NCBI GenBank assembly: GCA_023807065.1
Contig: JAJJLU010000843.1
Coordinates: 1-16,856 of the forward strand
Length of the DNA: 16,856 bases
Direction of reading: 5' to 3'
From: Isotricha intestinalis
Lineage: Eukaryota > Ciliophora > Litostomatea > Vestibuliferida > Isotrichidae
Positions 16,536 to 16,856 of the stretch are shown here, one piece after another; position 1 is the first letter of the stretch, and the number at the start of each line of letters is the position of its first letter. The notes under the pieces were generated by a model. That model did no database searches. It was not told the origin of the DNA and worked only from the letters and a program-made list of their open reading frames with translations. The position numbers and the translations under genes are program-made.

Positions 16536-16856
16536 TTACAATTCATTTTTTCCAACAGTATTATCAGCAACAATTTCATCAGGATCAAAGCCAACCATCA
16601 TTTTTTTAAATTCTGGAAAATCAACACATCCATCTCCATTTTCATCAACATCTTTTAAAACTCTTTTCCAAGTATTTTCATTTCCTCCAAAAAAACCTTT
16701 AATTTCTTCAATATCTAAAGTTCCCGAATCATCTTTATCAAACATTTTAAAAGCTTTTTCAAGTCTGTCTTCAGTTAAAATTTTTTTACTGTCAATAACA
16801 CTAGTTAAAAATTCATTATATGAAATACTTCCTGAATTATCTAAATCTATATTTGA
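16536..16856 (-). CDS. EF-hand C-terminal region of a probable calcium-dependent protein kinase (partial)
   Basis: The frame is open from the stop at 16536 to the window edge (106 residues), so the 5' part lies outside; the ATG at 16745 is internal, not the start. Three canonical EF-hand loops are visible with D-x-[DN]-x-[SD]-G-x-[ILV]-x-x-x-E spacing: DLDNSGSISYNE, DKDDSGTLDIEE and DENGDGCVDFPE. The joining helices (ILTEDRLEKAFKMF, EIKGFFGG, WKRVLKDVD, FKKMMVG) match the calmodulin-like regulatory domain of ciliate and apicomplexan CDPKs, in which Ca2+ binding releases autoinhibition of an N-terminal kinase domain. That kinase domain would lie to the right of this window. A calmodulin- or centrin-type protein is the main alternative, but the tail past the last EF-hand is more CDPK-like. 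Confidence 0.85.
   Translation of the reverse strand, partial: SNIDLDNSGSISYNEFLTSVIDSKKILTEDRLEKAFKMFDKDDSGTLDIEEIKGFFGGNENTWKRVLKDVDENGDGCVDFPEFKKMMVGFDPDEIVADNTVGKNEL

Overview
This window reads as one end of a protist nuclear chromosome, most likely a ciliate macronuclear chromosome. It opens on a C-rich telomeric tract of CCCCAAT heptamers (positions 1-33). It then continues through about 640 bases of non-coding subtelomere into densely packed genes. There is no telomere at the right edge, where a gene is cut, so this is one end of a longer molecule. The DNA is extremely A+T-rich and the proteins are rich in Asn and Lys. Two genes carry introns of only 27 and 32 nt (GTAA...TAG). TAA ends ten genes and TGA ends one, and no stop codon interrupts any conserved domain, so the standard genetic code fits. 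A ciliate with the standard code, tiny introns and this composition suggests a litostome, possibly a rumen entodiniomorph. That placement is inference and was not checked against any database.

Layout: (1) 1-676, telomere, a helically phased A-tract/CCC array at 129-238, then featureless AT-rich DNA. (2) 677-6930, two large protein kinases in tandem: a CAMK-type kinase with a C-terminal UBA-like segment, and a kinase preceded by a multi-zinc-ribbon Cys-rich module. (3) 7081-7719 (minus), a DCN1-like cullin neddylation factor. (4) 8153-10873, three genes whose products all carry predicted lipid-anchor signals: a myristoylated CAP/SCP-like protein, a Rab32-like GTPase ending in CC (one intron), and a small protein (minus) ending in a CaaX-like box. 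(5) 10971-12383, an Asn-rich protein with a conserved-looking N-terminus on a separate 5' exon. (6) 12596-13867 (minus), a membrane-anchored pepsin-fold protein whose catalytic motifs look lost. (7) 13915-16152, a coiled-coil/WD40 protein starting only 47 bases from the divergent gene, then a low-complexity protein. (8) 16536-16856 (minus), the C-terminal EF-hand part of a probable calcium-dependent protein kinase, cut by the window edge.

The genes do not form an operon or one pathway. The common themes are phosphorylation and calcium signalling (three kinases or kinase fragments), ubiquitin-like modification, membrane traffic and membrane anchoring. I found no tRNA, rRNA, transposon or CRISPR array. 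No clearly new multi-gene system is visible. The most unusual items are the heptameric telomere, the phased A-tract array beside it, the apparent pseudo-aspartic-protease, the zinc-ribbon kinase lacking the APE glutamate, and a G+C-rich island in a convergent intergenic region at about 10349-10369.
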